A DNA stretch of 64,000 bases from Crambe crambe (taxonomy: Eukaryota; Porifera; Demospongiae; Poecilosclerida; Crambeidae). Numbering within the stretch: position 1 is the stretch's first letter; each line of letters starts with the position of its first letter. A program made the position numbers and the translations under genes. The DNA lies in contig OZ004589.1 of the NCBI GenBank assembly GCA_963924555.1, positions 62,001 through 126,000 of the forward strand, written 5' to 3'. The notes under the pieces were generated by a model. The model was not told where the DNA came from, did no database searches, and saw only the letters and a list, made by a program, of their open reading frames with translations. Below, one piece after another: positions 14,301-26,500 of this stretch.

Positions 14301-16014
14301 AACATGTAACTCTACAACAGAATAAACTCTCAATGTCAGATCCAGACCACACACCACTGACTCACTCTCATTGTGGAGTTGTAAGGGAATGTTCTGTTAT
14401 CCTGTTCTCCATTACTTGTATTGTAAAACAGTACATAGTGGACCTCAGCCACTGGCCCACCGAGGTATCTAGAGTTGGGAGGGGTCCATTGGACCAGCAG
14501 GGACGTGGGACAGAACTCTGTTATCAACACATCTCCAACGCTCCCTCTAGGAACTGCAGTGTCAGCATAACAATATATTGAAGATCATCTATCATACACA
14601 TCACTGACCAGCTCCAAATGTAGTAGCAGCCACTTTGTTGGAGAAGGGGCCCTGGCCAGCTTCAGTGGATGCAGCCACTGACACACGATACTCATTGAAG
14701 GGCAAAAGACCTCCCACAATTGCTGAGCTCCTGAGAAGGAAGGAGAGTTCAAATCAAGTGTGCTGAGTAGACATCAGACTTACTGGTCACGGGCCAGCCC
14801 TTGATAGTTAGGGTGACCTCCATGATGGACTAAATTGTAGCGAATGGTAAAATTGGTAAGTATTCCAGGGACATCTTCTTCATTGAATGGTTGCCAGGAA
14901 ACCAATAGAGCAGTGGAGTTCAGTGCTGTTGCAGTAACACCAGAAGGTGGAGGGGGTACTACAGGATAAGGCAAGTATTGATCAATACTAAGACCAAGAG
15001 TGCCCCAGCATAACTCCCTACATGTTGTAGTGCACACCATTCACAGTGTACACCTCCAAAAAATGTTTTTTAAGCACGGGGGCACTGCCAAGATGCACTA
15101 GAGAATCAGACGACAACACACCACATTCCATAAACATTACCAAATCATATGCATACATACAAAGTATGCTGATAAGATTTTTATCAGTCGAAGTCATTAA
15201 ATTTTATTGGTCAAATGCACATATCGGTGCAGTCATTTCAGTTTCTCATATGCTGAGTAAGACTTGGCCGAGACACAAGACTAAATTAATGGCAGAAAGA
15301 CATGACTAAAGTCTCTATTGACTAAGGTACATTTAAACCACCATGAACAGTGCACTCTCCGACCCTTGCACTTTGAACTGAACAGCCTACATTGTAGTGA
15401 CTGTGACAATGGGAATTCCCTTATACCCATCCAGCCATACAGACTAAACTCACCATCCTGTAAGGTCCTGACCACCACACCACCACTGGAAGGTCCCTCC
15501 CCCTTGGAAGTATTAGCCGATATTCTGATGGTGTAATTGGTGTATGGGCGGAGTCCCTGCAGGACGTGGGACATGACCTCTCCCCCAACACTCAACACTA
15601 TGTCAGATGGGGTAGCATAGTAGATGGTATAGGAAGTTATAACTCCATTAGGGAGGGAGGGAGGACCCCATGTCACCCTCACAGCTGTCTGGTTGACAGG
15701 AAAAGCCATCACTGGCCTTGGTCCATCACCAGGAACTAGAAAGGAGGAAGTAAGGGAACTTAACCACTGAACATATAATGTAACTATTTTCTTACTTGCT
15801 TCAGTTGTGGTAGCATTAGTGAGGAAGGTTGTGCCCTCATCACCTCCCATGAAGACTAAGGTTAGAGAGATAGTGTAGGTAGTGGCAGGAGTGAGCCCAC
15901 TGACTGTGACTGGAGACTCTGCCATTCCATTAACATGCACTTCAGTCCCTTGAAGAGTCTGCACTGTGAGCCTCGTCTGGTTAAAGGAGGAACTCTCCAG
16001 CACCTGGCAGTATC

Positions 16015-16111
<97 letters not shown>

Positions 16112-19100
16112 TACCTACAGTGCCAACTCAGCATTTGCAGTTCTTACAGGAGGAATGATCCATAAAATGAAGAGGGAGTCTGAAGCATTGGATTGCACCA
16201 TCACCTCCTCTATTTGATCGATCAGCACCCCTGCCAGAGGAGCACCTTCCAAGGTCATCACCAACACTTCAGAGGAGGGATTACTCATTCCTATAGAGGA
16301 ACTGGCCCTCACACGAATCTACATCATACCACACCACCATACTTAGTCACTGTCACATGATAGTCACACACATTACGAACTCACCGAGTACTCAGCAAAG
16401 GGATAGAGTTGTGTTACGTTAGCATGTGGTTGAGGTTGCACTACAGTATGCTTAAAGACTGTGAGGTTGAAGGTCAGTCGATACTCCACTATGTAGCGGA
16501 TGATGGGTGGGTGTGTGAAAGAAGAAACATTCCATACCAACTCAAGCCAGCTAGAGCCACGCCCCCTTACTCTCAACCGCTGAGGGGGGAGGGGAGGAGC
16601 TGCAGTACAAAGATCACATTGACAGGCATTGGAATTATTTAAATTTTAATTTGTTTCAGAGAAGATTAATGTTTGTTTTCACTCAATGACTCCCACATGC
16701 TGCTTAATTAGTTCTCCCTTTCCATTGATGGACTGTGAAGCCTACAGACGTACCTATTACCCACAGACGTACCTATTACCCACAGTCCCGCTGGTAGTGA
16801 CCTCACACTTCCATGTTCATTCATGGCCATACACTTGTACATGCCAGAGTCCTCACGAACGATGGAGTCAAATATCAATGTCCCATTAATCTCCCTCACT
16901 CGATCACTGAGTTGGACAGGTACTGGAGGTGCACTATCACGGCAACGGAGCCACAGGTAGGTGGGTTCTGGCACTCCAATGGCAAAGCACTCTAGCTCTG
17001 CCCGTGCTGAGAGGGCCACATTCTTACCACTGGGACCAACACGAAACTGGGGGAAAACTGCACAGACAATATGAAGTACAGTGTGAAATCTCCATGCCTA
17101 TAGAAATCCATGCTGTGGTGTTTACATGATCTTGCAGGAATGCTACAATGTGGTACATACATTATCTGACTGTGCATGCAGCAGATAATCAGTTGTAAAA
17201 CACTGAAGTGAAAGTGATGCTTGGACCATTTCAGTCATCATAACAAAGTCAGAAACTGAACTATAACAGTCTAAGATTTGTAAACAAGAGAGGACAACTT
17301 ACCATCCACAGTGAGAAGGGCAGAGTCCGACTGGGCAGATCCAAGAGAGTTGCTGGCAAAGCATTGATAGGACCCCATGTCACTCATCATGACAGTCCAA
17401 ATCACCAGAGAACCATTGGGAAGGATCTCCACACGATCATCATCACCAGACCCCATGGCAATCACATCTTCTCCATTCTGTTGCCAGGAGATGATGGGTT
17501 CAGGGTAACCACTGGCACTACAATTCAAGAGGGTCATACTGTTGTTCAACACATCCGTAGACTCTGGAGATATCTCAATCACAGGAGAAACTGCACCAAC
17601 CAGAAATCAATAATCATCAGTGAGCTAGCTAGGAGCTAGCCCTGACAAAGGCAAAAGACTCCCTGGCAACTATGTATACACTACTGAGCCACATCCTTAC
17701 ACCACTAGTAGCTAAGGAGAAGCCACAGTGATCAAAGGACTACAGGTGAAGCCAACAAATAAGGGAAGGAATAAGGAGAAGCAGCAATACACACACAATT
17801 AGAGTCATAGAGGACACAGGCACAGGAGTGCCAAAAAGGGGTGGAGCATTCAAGAGGGATGGGCCACACTGGGAATGGACACAGGATAGGGAGAGATAGG
17901 TACGTGCCATGCTCAGCTGCCGATAGATGATGGGATGACAGAGTGAATGAATAGTGTTTGGTGGTGTGAGAAGAGAGAGGAGTGGATGTTTGCTGGTCAG
18001 GGAACAGAAGGAGCCACAAGAAAAGTCATGACTCTAAAGCGTCCATTAAGTCATGAATTTGGGTTATGAATCTCATTAAAGGTAGTCGTGCTCAAATAAA
18101 TTGGACCCAGGTGGGTTAAGACAACCCCCAGCACTGCCACAACCATAAATTTCATAAGTAATATTTTACGTTATCACAGATCAAACAGAAGTTTATGAAT
18201 AGGCTCTTCTTTACAGCAACAGATGAGCATTTGAATGCAGTAATTAGTTCTCACAGGACGGTAGTGAGACCTTACACAGTTGCCTGTGGAGGCTATGGTT
18301 GGAGGGGGCAGTATTCCCTATAGGCCAGACCAGTGGGACTCTTCCTTTGATCTAGTCAAACTGCTGGGACTCTCTCCCACACTATACCTATTCTACAGAG
18401 AATACTTACAAGTGACCTCAATTAAAAATACTAACCTACTCTCACCATAGTCACTACTATTACTGTACACCACTAGTTAAGTGGAGCAGAGGCCGCCTGC
18501 CAGCCTCCAGCAGAGGGAACTTCCAGTACTCTGGCTAATTGACTAGCTGAATAGTGGCATGGCATGGCATGACAATTAAGGTGGAGTGAGAAGAATTTTG
18601 TAGCTACAGATGACACACACACTGAGTCTTTTACAACCATTATGTGATCTGTGCATGAGGTGGATATGACATGGTCTGCCACCCATAACCAATTATCCGG
18701 CCTAGACACACTAACATCTGACTCTGCGATGACTAGGGACACTAGTAGTACTTACAATACTAGTAGTACTTACACTCTGCAATGTACTGGATCATTAACT
18801 ATGGACAGCTCTAGAACTTACATCTGACTCTGACAACTGCCACATCTGAAGACACGAACCCTCCAGGATAAAATGCACGACAAGTGTAATTGCCAGAGTC
18901 TTCATCAGAAGCTGAAGCAATAATGAAACTTGACGAGTTCATTGATGTCAGAAACGCTCCATTTCTGAGCCATATTATAGTAGGTGGAGGCAGTCCAAAT
19001 GCACGACATGTTAATAACAGGGGTTCACTCTCATTAATAGTCTCGCTGATAGGAGAGGTCAGTATGGTAGGAGGAGAACGAGCTATGAAGGAAAGAATTG

Positions 19101-20551
19101 ATCAATCATTCATACATGCAATGTCAATGCATTGTCCCATGGAATATTGATGTCCTTACTTAATAAGGCTGTCAGAGAACCTGCCTTGCCTATGTATGGG
19201 CTGTTAAGATGGGCTAGCTTGTTGAGAACACTGACAACTTTCCCAATAAAGCAGTTGGTCTATTGGCAAAAGGTCCCTGAACACTCTTCTTACAGCAATA
19301 ACTACACTTATTTAACAATACGTTTGCTTAATATAGCAAACAAACTGACCAAACTAACATGGTCAGTTTACATAGGTCTGCACTTTCATCCCCTAGAGCA
19401 CACATACTTGGCTAAAACTGACGTACACACAGTCGGCTCAACCCTTACATACACTACACTGCACTTAGTGGAAATATAACCACTCAGTAGAACCAAAGAG
19501 GATTGAAAATACACTCTCTATACAGAAAGGGAAGAAAATCCCCCTATTTAGGACAAGATTGTACAACACTGAAGTATCATTCTCCTCAACATATACTTAG
19601 TACATTCCCGCATACACGTTTATGACCCCCCAATTTAAAATCCTGTATATAATATAGGATACATCCATCTATATATCCCACTTACCAAGAACAGTTAGGG
19701 AACGAGAAACATTGGTCACTTCTCCCTGGCTCTGAACATGACAGGTCAAACAAGATCCCATCCAACTTAGAGGTACAGTGGTCGTTAGTTGCTCATTAGT
19801 GTGTCCTGAGAGAATACTTCCATTCAAACTCCAACGATAGGACCCATTTGTAACTCCTCCAGAACAATTGAAAGTTATTTCTTGATTCTCAAAGATGACT
19901 TCAGGGATCTCCAGAGAAAGTGAGCCAAAATCTACAAGGGAGAGAATGAAACGGTTACACCACCAACCACTATAAACATGATCTCCACCCATCCAGTGCA
20001 GTGGCTAGCTGCTTCTAAACCAACCTCCAACCTCAGAGAGCTCCCACGGTGACATGTACTATGAGGTGAGGTTCCATCAGCAAAGGAAGCTACTAGTTGA
20101 ATCAGTCTACATAACATTCTATTGTTTTCATTGCTGTTATGACAGTAGAACTAGGTGTTGACATAACTAACTTGCTGCAGCTCATATTTTTGAGCACCAA
20201 CCTGGCTCACTCACCAGCAACACCTGTCTATGTTTTAGCTACCTCCTGCATAAAGACTTAACAGACTCACCACATACCTAAGTAACAATACTACTAGATA
20301 AGCTATGGCTCTGTTCATGCTAAGCTAGTAACTATTGCTACAGCATGTCTAGAGTAGTAGCTGGTATAGCTGTACTCTCCCTGAAATAAAGCTGGTATAA
20401 ATCCAGCACCTGACTTGGCTACATAGCCTTGTGTTTTAGCTAGCATTTTAATACCTGAACCACAAGGCATGCCTATAAATGTTTCCAGACAGGTAGTCCA
20501 CAGTACCAGCGTTACCAGCACCATAGCTCTGGCCCTTGCAGCCACAGTCAT
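7694..20551 (-). CDS. Receptor-type protein tyrosine phosphatase, LAR-like (4 Ig-like, 9 FN3, TM, PTP D1 and D2)
   Basis: Cell-surface phosphatase of the LAR/PTPRD/PTPRS/PTPRF (type IIa) architecture. Exon 1 (20455-20551) encodes a hydrophobic leader (VLVTLVLW). Ig-like exons are 19686-19931, 18822-19082, 17303-17590 and 16773-17057. Nine FN3 domains, mostly split by one intron each, occupy 16599 down to 12381. A membrane-proximal segment (11947-12311) precedes the TM exon (11350-11503; [19 protein letters not shown] then a Cys-rich stretch). D1 (about 9950-11047) has KNRY, WPDHGVP and [11 protein letters not shown]2 (8414-9893) has KNRF, WPEVG and [10 protein letters not shown], the Cys-Ser being created across a splice junction; Glu in the WPD loop is the known LAR-D2 state that cripples activity. 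The last exon (7694-8323) adds a Ser-rich tail. Exons listed join with matching phases where checked. Confidence 0.9.
8414..11047 (-). other. Tandem PTP domains D1 and D2 of the LAR-like RPTP
   Basis: D1 exons (about 9950-11047) carry [19 protein letters not shown], the WPDHGVP acid loop, [13 protein letters not shown] and the Q-loop YMVQTE: all residues for catalysis are present. D2 exons (8414-9893) carry [25 protein letters not shown] and [11 protein letters not shown]. In the known LAR family, Phe/Leu at the KNRY tyrosine and Glu in the WPD loop make D2 nearly inactive while the Cys remains, and the same combination is seen here. Confidence 0.85.
11811..11851. repeat. Short perfect inverted repeat (16-bp stem)
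   Basis: gaattgtatgcaagca and its exact reverse complement are separated by 9 bp, within the intron between the membrane-proximal exon and the TM exon of the LAR-like gene. Probably a foldback remnant. Confidence 0.75.
13085..13134. repeat. 24-bp tandem duplication in an FN3 intron
   Basis: Two adjacent copies of acaatcaaaagacatgacaa plus tgtc lie in the intron upstream of the FN3-8 exon of the LAR-like gene. No function is suggested. Confidence 0.7.
16018..16108. repeat. (GA)n microsatellite, 91 bp, inside a small intron
   Basis: Uninterrupted AG/GA dinucleotide array. On the coding (minus) strand it reads (TC)n and lies between the donor at 16147 and the acceptor at 16004 of a 144-bp intron of the LAR-like gene, so it supplies about 63% of the intron and most of its polypyrimidine tract. 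Confidence 0.95.
16743..16781. repeat. 19-bp tandem duplication of a splice donor
   Basis: The sequence acagacgtacctattaccc occurs twice in a row at the 3' end of the Ig4 exon of the LAR-like gene. Each copy contains a usable minus-strand donor (ATAG|GTACGT), at exon ends 16773 and 16754. The nearer one gives the expected phase-1 junction; the other would add 19 nt and shift the frame. Confidence 0.8.
16773..19931 (-). other. Four Ig-like domain exons of the LAR-like RPTP
   Basis: Each exon carries one Ig-like domain bounded by phase-1 introns. Ig1 (19686-19931) shows FNCSGG, W and LTCHVQ. Ig2 (18822-19082) shows [16 protein letters not shown] and DSGNYTC. Ig3 (17303-17590) shows [16 protein letters not shown] and MGSYQC. 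Ig4 (16773-17057) shows [15 protein letters not shown] and DSGMYKC. Ig2 to Ig4 are standard I-set domains; Ig1 is more divergent. The long introns between them (17591-18821 and 19083-19685) show no other gene. Confidence 0.85.
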
Positions 20552-20792
20552 GATCGATGCTACGAGTTCACTTCCACACTTTTCGTACAACAGCTTAGAG
20601 TGGTAAACAACTTGTGCACGCTGCGCTGAGACAAGAACCGGATATCCCTTCATGCCATTCAATTCACCCAGCCCCCTTTTGTACGTATAGCGCGCGGTCG
20701 CCATTGCATCATAATGACATGCATTATTGCATGCAAAGAAATACCCCCAACAATAGAATGAATGATGATCATAAAATTTATGGTGAAAAATG

Positions 20793-22211
20793 TTAGCGTG
20801 CCTTGCCTCTCCCTCTCCCAAAGAGTTTTGGTTGTCCTGCCTTCTCTCCTCGCAGGTGGACACCTTCATACATGTCGTGTGCATGTGTAAGTAGGTAAAG
20901 GGTCCACTAAGGAAATATACAAGATACTACAAGCTAGGTCATTTTTATCGTTATTGTTTTTTTTTTTTAATGAATATCAAACCATAATTATCTACATAAA
21001 TTAAATGCTATACTTGCTCACCCAGAACCCTCTCCATCTTTGCCAGGATCTGCTGGTTAGGAAGAGCCCTCCCTGACTCATAGTCCACTATCACACTAAC
21101 CTTCTCATTCACCTTCTATACACACAAAGTTAATATATGCGCATCATTAATTTTGGTGAGGATCTCTGTTTGACATCATAATGATTAGTTCACTCACTAT
21201 AGCTAGGTCCTTTTGTGACATGCTGATGTTATTCCTGGACTGCTGGATCAGTCTGGCCATGTCCAAGGTCACATGGGCATCTAAATAATCAATAAGTGAA
21301 GGACACACTGCAACTAGCTGGCCCTAGCTGCAGATGTCCAAGAGAAGGTTCAAGTTGTACCCTTACAGTAAACAGCATTAAAATAACATTCAGTCCTGTT
21401 ATGGTCAGATGGATCAGCTTCTTTGGGGCTGTTCCTGGCCTGTCTACTTAATTAAGATAACATTCAGTCATGTTATGGTCAGATGGATCAGCTTCTCCAG
21501 GGCTGCTCCTGGTTAAGTGATTTGACCAATGGCTGACTGTTATTTAGTGCTCTGCTTACCATAACTGTGTGTAGGAGGAATGTTATCACATGTGGGATAT
21601 ATTAACCAATCACAGGTCCATAGGGCCATTGCAGTCCTGGCCCACATGTAGTTGCTAACAGGTTATGAAAGTAAACAAAAAGTGCATGCAGAGAACATAC
21701 GAGCTAAGAGATCAGTCTCGCGTGCCAATTGATCTTGATCAACAGATGCCACATGCTGACGATTTGCTTGCCCTCCTACAATACAAAGACATCTGCCACT
21801 TCATTCCATGACTAACCAAGCAATTCATCTAACCTTTCTTCCAAATGTCTGGCATCTCTACACTTTCCTCATCCTAAGAAAGGTTGACCTTTGACCTTCA
21901 CATGGCAGCTAGCTAGCTAGCTCTTTCTCTTGACTTACCTGGGGTAGTGCAGGACTCTCCAACAGTTCAGGCTTATGTTCTGAAATATAATCTAGTGCAG
22001 CTTGAGCCACGTTCGCTTTGCTCGCCTTTTTTGTCCGTCCTAGTGCCTTGAATGTAGCTTTCTCTCCTTTTTCTGAGAGTGTGACAATGACCTCGGTCCC
22101 GAATTCTTGATAGGAGCCCTCACACTCTCTGTACTGTGGCAGGGGGAGCTTCCATATCTGGCACAGCTCCTGAAGTCTGCTGATCGGGTGTTTAAGCACA
22201 CCTGCCGCCAT
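20793..22211 (-). CDS. dsRNA-binding domain fused to an MBF1/EDF1-like helix-turn-helix
   Basis: Six exons with consistent phases: 21939-22211, 21834-21873, 21701-21775, 21198-21280, 21022-21115 and 20793-20863, giving 211 codons. The start is ATG 22211; a longer ORF begins only at GTG. Residues about 8-85 form a dsRBD ([18 protein letters not shown] ... [19 protein letters not shown], with the KKAxK basic helix). From about residue 107 the protein follows EDF1/MBF1: [53 protein letters not shown], then [11 protein letters not shown] and a basic C-terminus. The usual MBF1 N-terminal region appears replaced by the dsRBD. MBF1 proteins act as transcription coactivators and at collided ribosomes (known); RNA-directed function here is inference. 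It lies head to head with RPTP-A, about 0.8 kb apart. Confidence 0.85.
21381..21512. repeat. Tandem duplication (~58 bp units) in an intron of dsRBD-HTH
   Basis: Two similar units, 21381-21438 and 21454-21512, share taacattcagtc, tgttatggtcagatggatca and gcttct...ggctg.tcctgg. Related single-unit versions occur in the decayed copies at about 37230 and 61850. Confidence 0.8.
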
Positions 22212-23029
22212 TTCTACCACCGTAGATAGAAAATGTTTCTACTCAGCTCTGTCCGTGGGAGACCCCTCTGTAATCTGTTGTAGCTAGCAGGCAACCCCTC
22301 ACTCCACCGGCAACTCAGCTTTATTATCTATTAATCTTTTATTATTATTCACCACAATAGGCTATTGTGTTTTTTGTTTGTTTGTTTTGTCATTTTCATA
22401 TAGGCAGCCTTAGTATTAGCCAGTGGCTAGTTGGTTCGCCTTGTGTCCACTTTGACACTGGATGATCTACGTACATCGTCTTAATTCAAGTGCTTTTTTT
22501 CTGTTAATGATCTAGTGTGTACATTAGGATGCAAGTCAACTAGCTAGCTATTTATTTAATAGCTAAATTGACTTGCACCCTAATGTAGATCATCAAAATA
22601 TTTACACGAGTAATGAAGCACTTGAGATGTGGTAGCTACTCTGTTGAAAGTCCACAGAGGAATGCATTAATTTAATGGAGTTGTTGCCTGGATGTGTGCT
22701 TTAGTTTGTTGTACCGAAACATCATTGGAGTTGTAGCTATTATAGTTACAGAGTTATCTTTGGTGAGAGATGATGTAGCTACGTAGCTATGATTCATCCT
22801 CACTCCACTAATGGAGTTAGCTATGTACGTAACAGGAAATCGATTATTCTGATCCAAAATCCATAAAAAGGGAGGATGCTATACTGTATAATTATACTTG
22901 AGAGGAGAATTTTACCAGTAGGTTTGAGCATTATTCCAGCCTAGCATATATCATAGCCTAGACTCTTACATTATTCACCATCCTTCTGCAAAAAAATTAT
23001 GCAAATCATATGAACTCTTCATGATTAGG
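22212..23029. promoter_or_regulatory. Divergent intergenic region between dsRBD-HTH and RPTP-A
   Basis: 818 bp separates the two start codons, which point away from each other, so both promoters must lie here (inference). No confident TATA or initiator element could be assigned. Related intergenic sequence recurs upstream of RPTP-B and RPTP-C (for example the stretch containing ccataaa.aggga and the approach to each start, gctTAGGATGAAGCT), supporting one duplicated divergent unit. Confidence 0.4.
22486..22625. repeat. Imperfect inverted repeat (foldback) in the divergent intergenic region
   Basis: Outer arms tcaagtgctt / aagcacttga and inner arms ctacattagg(g/a)tgcaagtcaa and its complement pair around a TA-rich centre. 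The size and structure suggest a small foldback or MITE-like insertion. The equivalent region of unit 2 (about 38900-38960) lacks the full palindrome. Confidence 0.6.
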
Positions 23030-23589
23030 ATGAAGCTCTTTATCCTCACAGTAATAGTATTGAGATGGAGTGTCACAAGTGCTCAAGAGAGAGGTTGGTA
23101 TTTAGCCTCACTAAAATTAATGAATTATGCACTTTGGACTCTGATACTCAGTCTAATAATAGTGCATTAATTAGCTACAATTGAGTGATGACTAAAATTG
23201 CAACTACATAACTTTCATTGTTGCAGGACTATACTTCAACTTGAGTGGTGTTGTGCATCTCCCTGGTGACACTGTACTCATCACTGATATTGGATTTAGT
23301 CTACTGGCTGATCCTAATCCTGGATCTTCTCTTGTGTGCAACACTTCCAATGTCAACACTCACTGCTGTAGATCGAGAGATAATCCTAATAGAGATTCTG
23401 TGGGGGAGTGGTACTTCCCTAATGGTACTATGGTCCCTCGGGGTAGTACTGGTGATATCACTAGGACTGGCTACACTCATCAAGTTCGTCTGAATCACAG
23501 GAATAATGCCATGACACCACTTGGAACCTACACCTGTGTGGTGCCTAATATGAACAATACAATGAATCACAATGCCACTATAACACTAG
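23030..23589 (+). other. RPTP-A signal peptide and N-terminal IgCC domain
   Basis: Exon 1 encodes a hydrophobic signal peptide ending near TSAQ. Exon 2 (23227-23589) encodes an Ig-like domain: LVCNTSN (B-strand Cys), an extra vicinal pair [11 protein letters not shown] (core Trp) and [10 protein letters not shown] (F-strand Y-x-C). The same exon is found at 39589, 44424 and 63427, and a diverged form recurs inside every ectodomain block. Confidence 0.85.
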
Positions 23590-26500
23590 GTGAGTATGCA
23601 ATGATGATTGCTCACAGGTATGCATGCCATGACCATCTGGAAATTAATTTAGGCTGTGATAGTAGCTAAAAAAAACCAAACCCACTTTTACTAAATCTGC
23701 AGCAGCCCCTCCTTTTAGACTTTAAGATCCACCTACGTACCTATTATAGCTCCACATGATTATGACGTAGCTACTTGTAGATGATATTGATGAGTGTGCC
23801 ACTAACAACTGTGACTCTAATGCTAAGTGTACCAACACTCCTGGGAGCTTCACCTGTACATGTAACCAAGGATACACTGGAAATGAAACCACTTGTGAAG
23901 GTACAATATGCATGTACAGCATATCCATATGTGATATGTGAAACAGTATTTAAAATTGAACATTCTCTACAATGAGTCACAAGGGTGGGCTAAATATGCA
24001 TGCATGAATGTATATTATGTGTGCTGCATTATCTAGGGGGTCCAGGGGCATGCTCCCCCGGGAAAATTTTGAATCTCAGGTGTTCTGAGATTGCTTCTGG
24101 TGTGATATGAGGTGATTATATCACTATTCATTTATTATAACAGTACATGCACAATCAATTAATTAGTCAATGATGCACTACTAAAACATGTACTGAGCAA
24201 GCTCAAATTAGTGGCCATTAAACACTACATGTACACAAGAACAAAACTGACCATTCCTTTACTTACAATTGCAAAATGAGGGCAATAGCATAGTTTCATT
24301 CTAATAATACTATACGATTCAAAATTCTGGGGGGCCCCAAGCCCCCCTTACCTACACCCTGGAGTCAAGAACTGGTGGTGTCATTTAGGCTTGTCCTTTA
24401 GGTTTGCATAGTACATCCCAGAATAGAATTGGCAGTCATATAGCTAAGTGAGATGTGAGGGTCTCTCATAGTGAATTCTGAATGCAGATATTGATGAATG
24501 TGGTGAAGGTGGTGGTGATGATTGTAGTTCTAATGCTACTTGTACCAACACTCCTGGTGGTTATAACTGCACATGTCTCCATGGATACACTGGAGATGGA
24601 ACAACCTGCACTGGTAAAACACAGTCCATATTCTCCTGCAACGTTTTAAAGTTTTAGTTCTCCTATCAGATATTGATGAGTGTCCCAGTCCTAATTGTGA
24701 CTCTAATGCGAACTGTACCAACACTCCTGGGAACTTCACTTGTATATGTAACCATGGATACACTGGAAATGGAGCCACTTGTGAAGGTAAGAACTCAATT
24801 GGAATCCCTCCCCCTAGGACTATAGTTTCTCAGCACATTTGTAAGGGCTACAGTTCTTAGTCATGTGTGCGTATTTTTTACATCGACTATGCAGTCAACT
24901 TGTGTAGAAGATACTTTCCACTAGCTATGTGTGTACTGAGTTAGCACTTCTGAATCAGTACTTTTTGTTATTATGTAGATATTGATGAATGTGACCATGA
25001 AAGAACTAACAACTGTGACTCTAATGCTAACTGTACCAACACACCTGGGAGCTTCAACTGTACATGTAACCATGGATACATTGGAAATGGAACCACTTGT
25101 TATGGTAAATTAGCTAAGTACATAGCTGACTGTGTGTATGACATGATATTTATTGTTCAGGTCCTCCCTCTTCTCCTACTAGCCTTGGCACTTCTCCCCA
25201 GTCCACTTCCATCACCTTAACATGGAACCAGTCTCCAGGGGATGTGGTGGACTCCTACCAAATTTCATACTCATTCACTGTCAAAGGCTGTGGAGTTGAA
25301 GTGGGAGGTAATAATATGAGTACAGTGAATGGTTCCTCCAGAGAGTACACTCTGACAGGACTGGAGGAGAACAGTGACTTCACCATTAACATTACAGCCA
25401 TGAATGAAGTAGGGAGTAGTCCACCTGCCAACACTACTGCAAGGACTTTAACAAATGGTAAACTCTATTCTCTAGCATGAATGGACATTGTTATGCTATT
25501 CATACATGTTTCAGCTCCTTCTCCCCCGGAGTCTCTGAGGGTCTCCTCCACCTCCCCCACAAGTATATCCATCACATGGGGAGATGTCCCATGCAGGGAA
25601 AGGAATGTGGACATGATCACTGGCTATAGTGTGAAATATCTCAGCAATCACTCAAATCCCCATGGCAATCAGATGGTTCAAGCAAAGAGGACATTCACTG
25701 CCAGTAAACTCATCCCAAGAACTAACTATACATTTGAAGTGAGGGCCTTCTATGATCACTCTACTAATAACTTTACTGTGGGACCACTGGCTAATGTGAC
25801 AGGAGTGACTAAAGTGCCCAAGGGTAGGTAGCAGATAATCACTGAATGGATGTTTAGCTATTTATATGATCTGCAGCTGTTGGTTTCTTCCTGAGAGGTG
25901 TGTTGTACCCCAACAACAGTGTGGTGTCCCTGACTGATATAGGAGAAGGCTACAATGCTCTGCACTGTCTCACTGACCTCATCACCTGCTGTAGAGGAAG
26001 AGATGGTGATAGTGATGGAGCAGGAGAGTGGTTCCTTCCAGGGCAGACTAGTCCAGTGGTTGGTGTCAATGCTCCTAATGCAGGCACAGAGAGCTTCACT
26101 AGAAGTAGAGGTCCCAGTGCAGTCCTCCTCAATTGTAGGACTGGTGCTGTGGGGCCCACTGGATTGTTCACCTGTCAGGTGCCTGATGGGAGTGGCATGG
26201 AGAGAACTCTGTACATTGGAGTGGATTTAAGTATGCAACATGCATTGAGATAAGAAGCACCTGATGCATGATCTTCCTCTATATAATACTTGCAGGTTCT
26301 CCTGTCATCACTGACCTCATTTACAATAGCACTTCCAGCATGGCCAGTCTGACATGCATATCTAGTGGTGGACCTGTGGACTCAGTCACTTGGATGAGAA
26401 ATGGAGCAACTATTACAGCAAACAGTTCAATATTCACTCAGAGTCAGATCATCATAAATGCAACATCTGCCACTTACCATAACATCCTTACCAGTTTTAG

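Larger units (their letters stand above)
12381..16599 (-). other. Nine-FN3 array of the LAR-like RPTP
   Basis: FN3-1: 16385-16599 plus the first part of 16148-16318. FN3-2: rest of 16148-16318 plus 15796-16003. FN3-3: 15454-15735. FN3-4: 14784-14958 plus 14609-14730. FN3-5: 14366-14553 plus 14194-14311. FN3-6: 13969-14131 plus 13780-13907. FN3-7: 13437-13627 plus 13262-13379. FN3-8 and the first half of FN3-9: 12691-13076. Second half of FN3-9: 12381-12604. Typical FN3 landmarks recur: the B/C-strand Trp (VSWSPP, VQWDRP, VTWGPP) and the F-strand pattern L.P.T.Y. Within-domain introns are phase 0 or 2 and between-domain introns phase 1. Confidence 0.8.

Noticed and set aside
15935-16217. Plus-strand ORFs encoding long Arg-Glu repeats
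   Set aside because: They are translations of the (GA)n microsatellite, lying in an intron of a minus-strand gene.
20315-20884. A 189-codon minus-strand ORF
   Set aside because: It runs out of frame across the last exon of dsRBD-HTH, the intergenic gap and the leader exon of the LAR-like gene; only its last part (from 20551 down) is a real exon.
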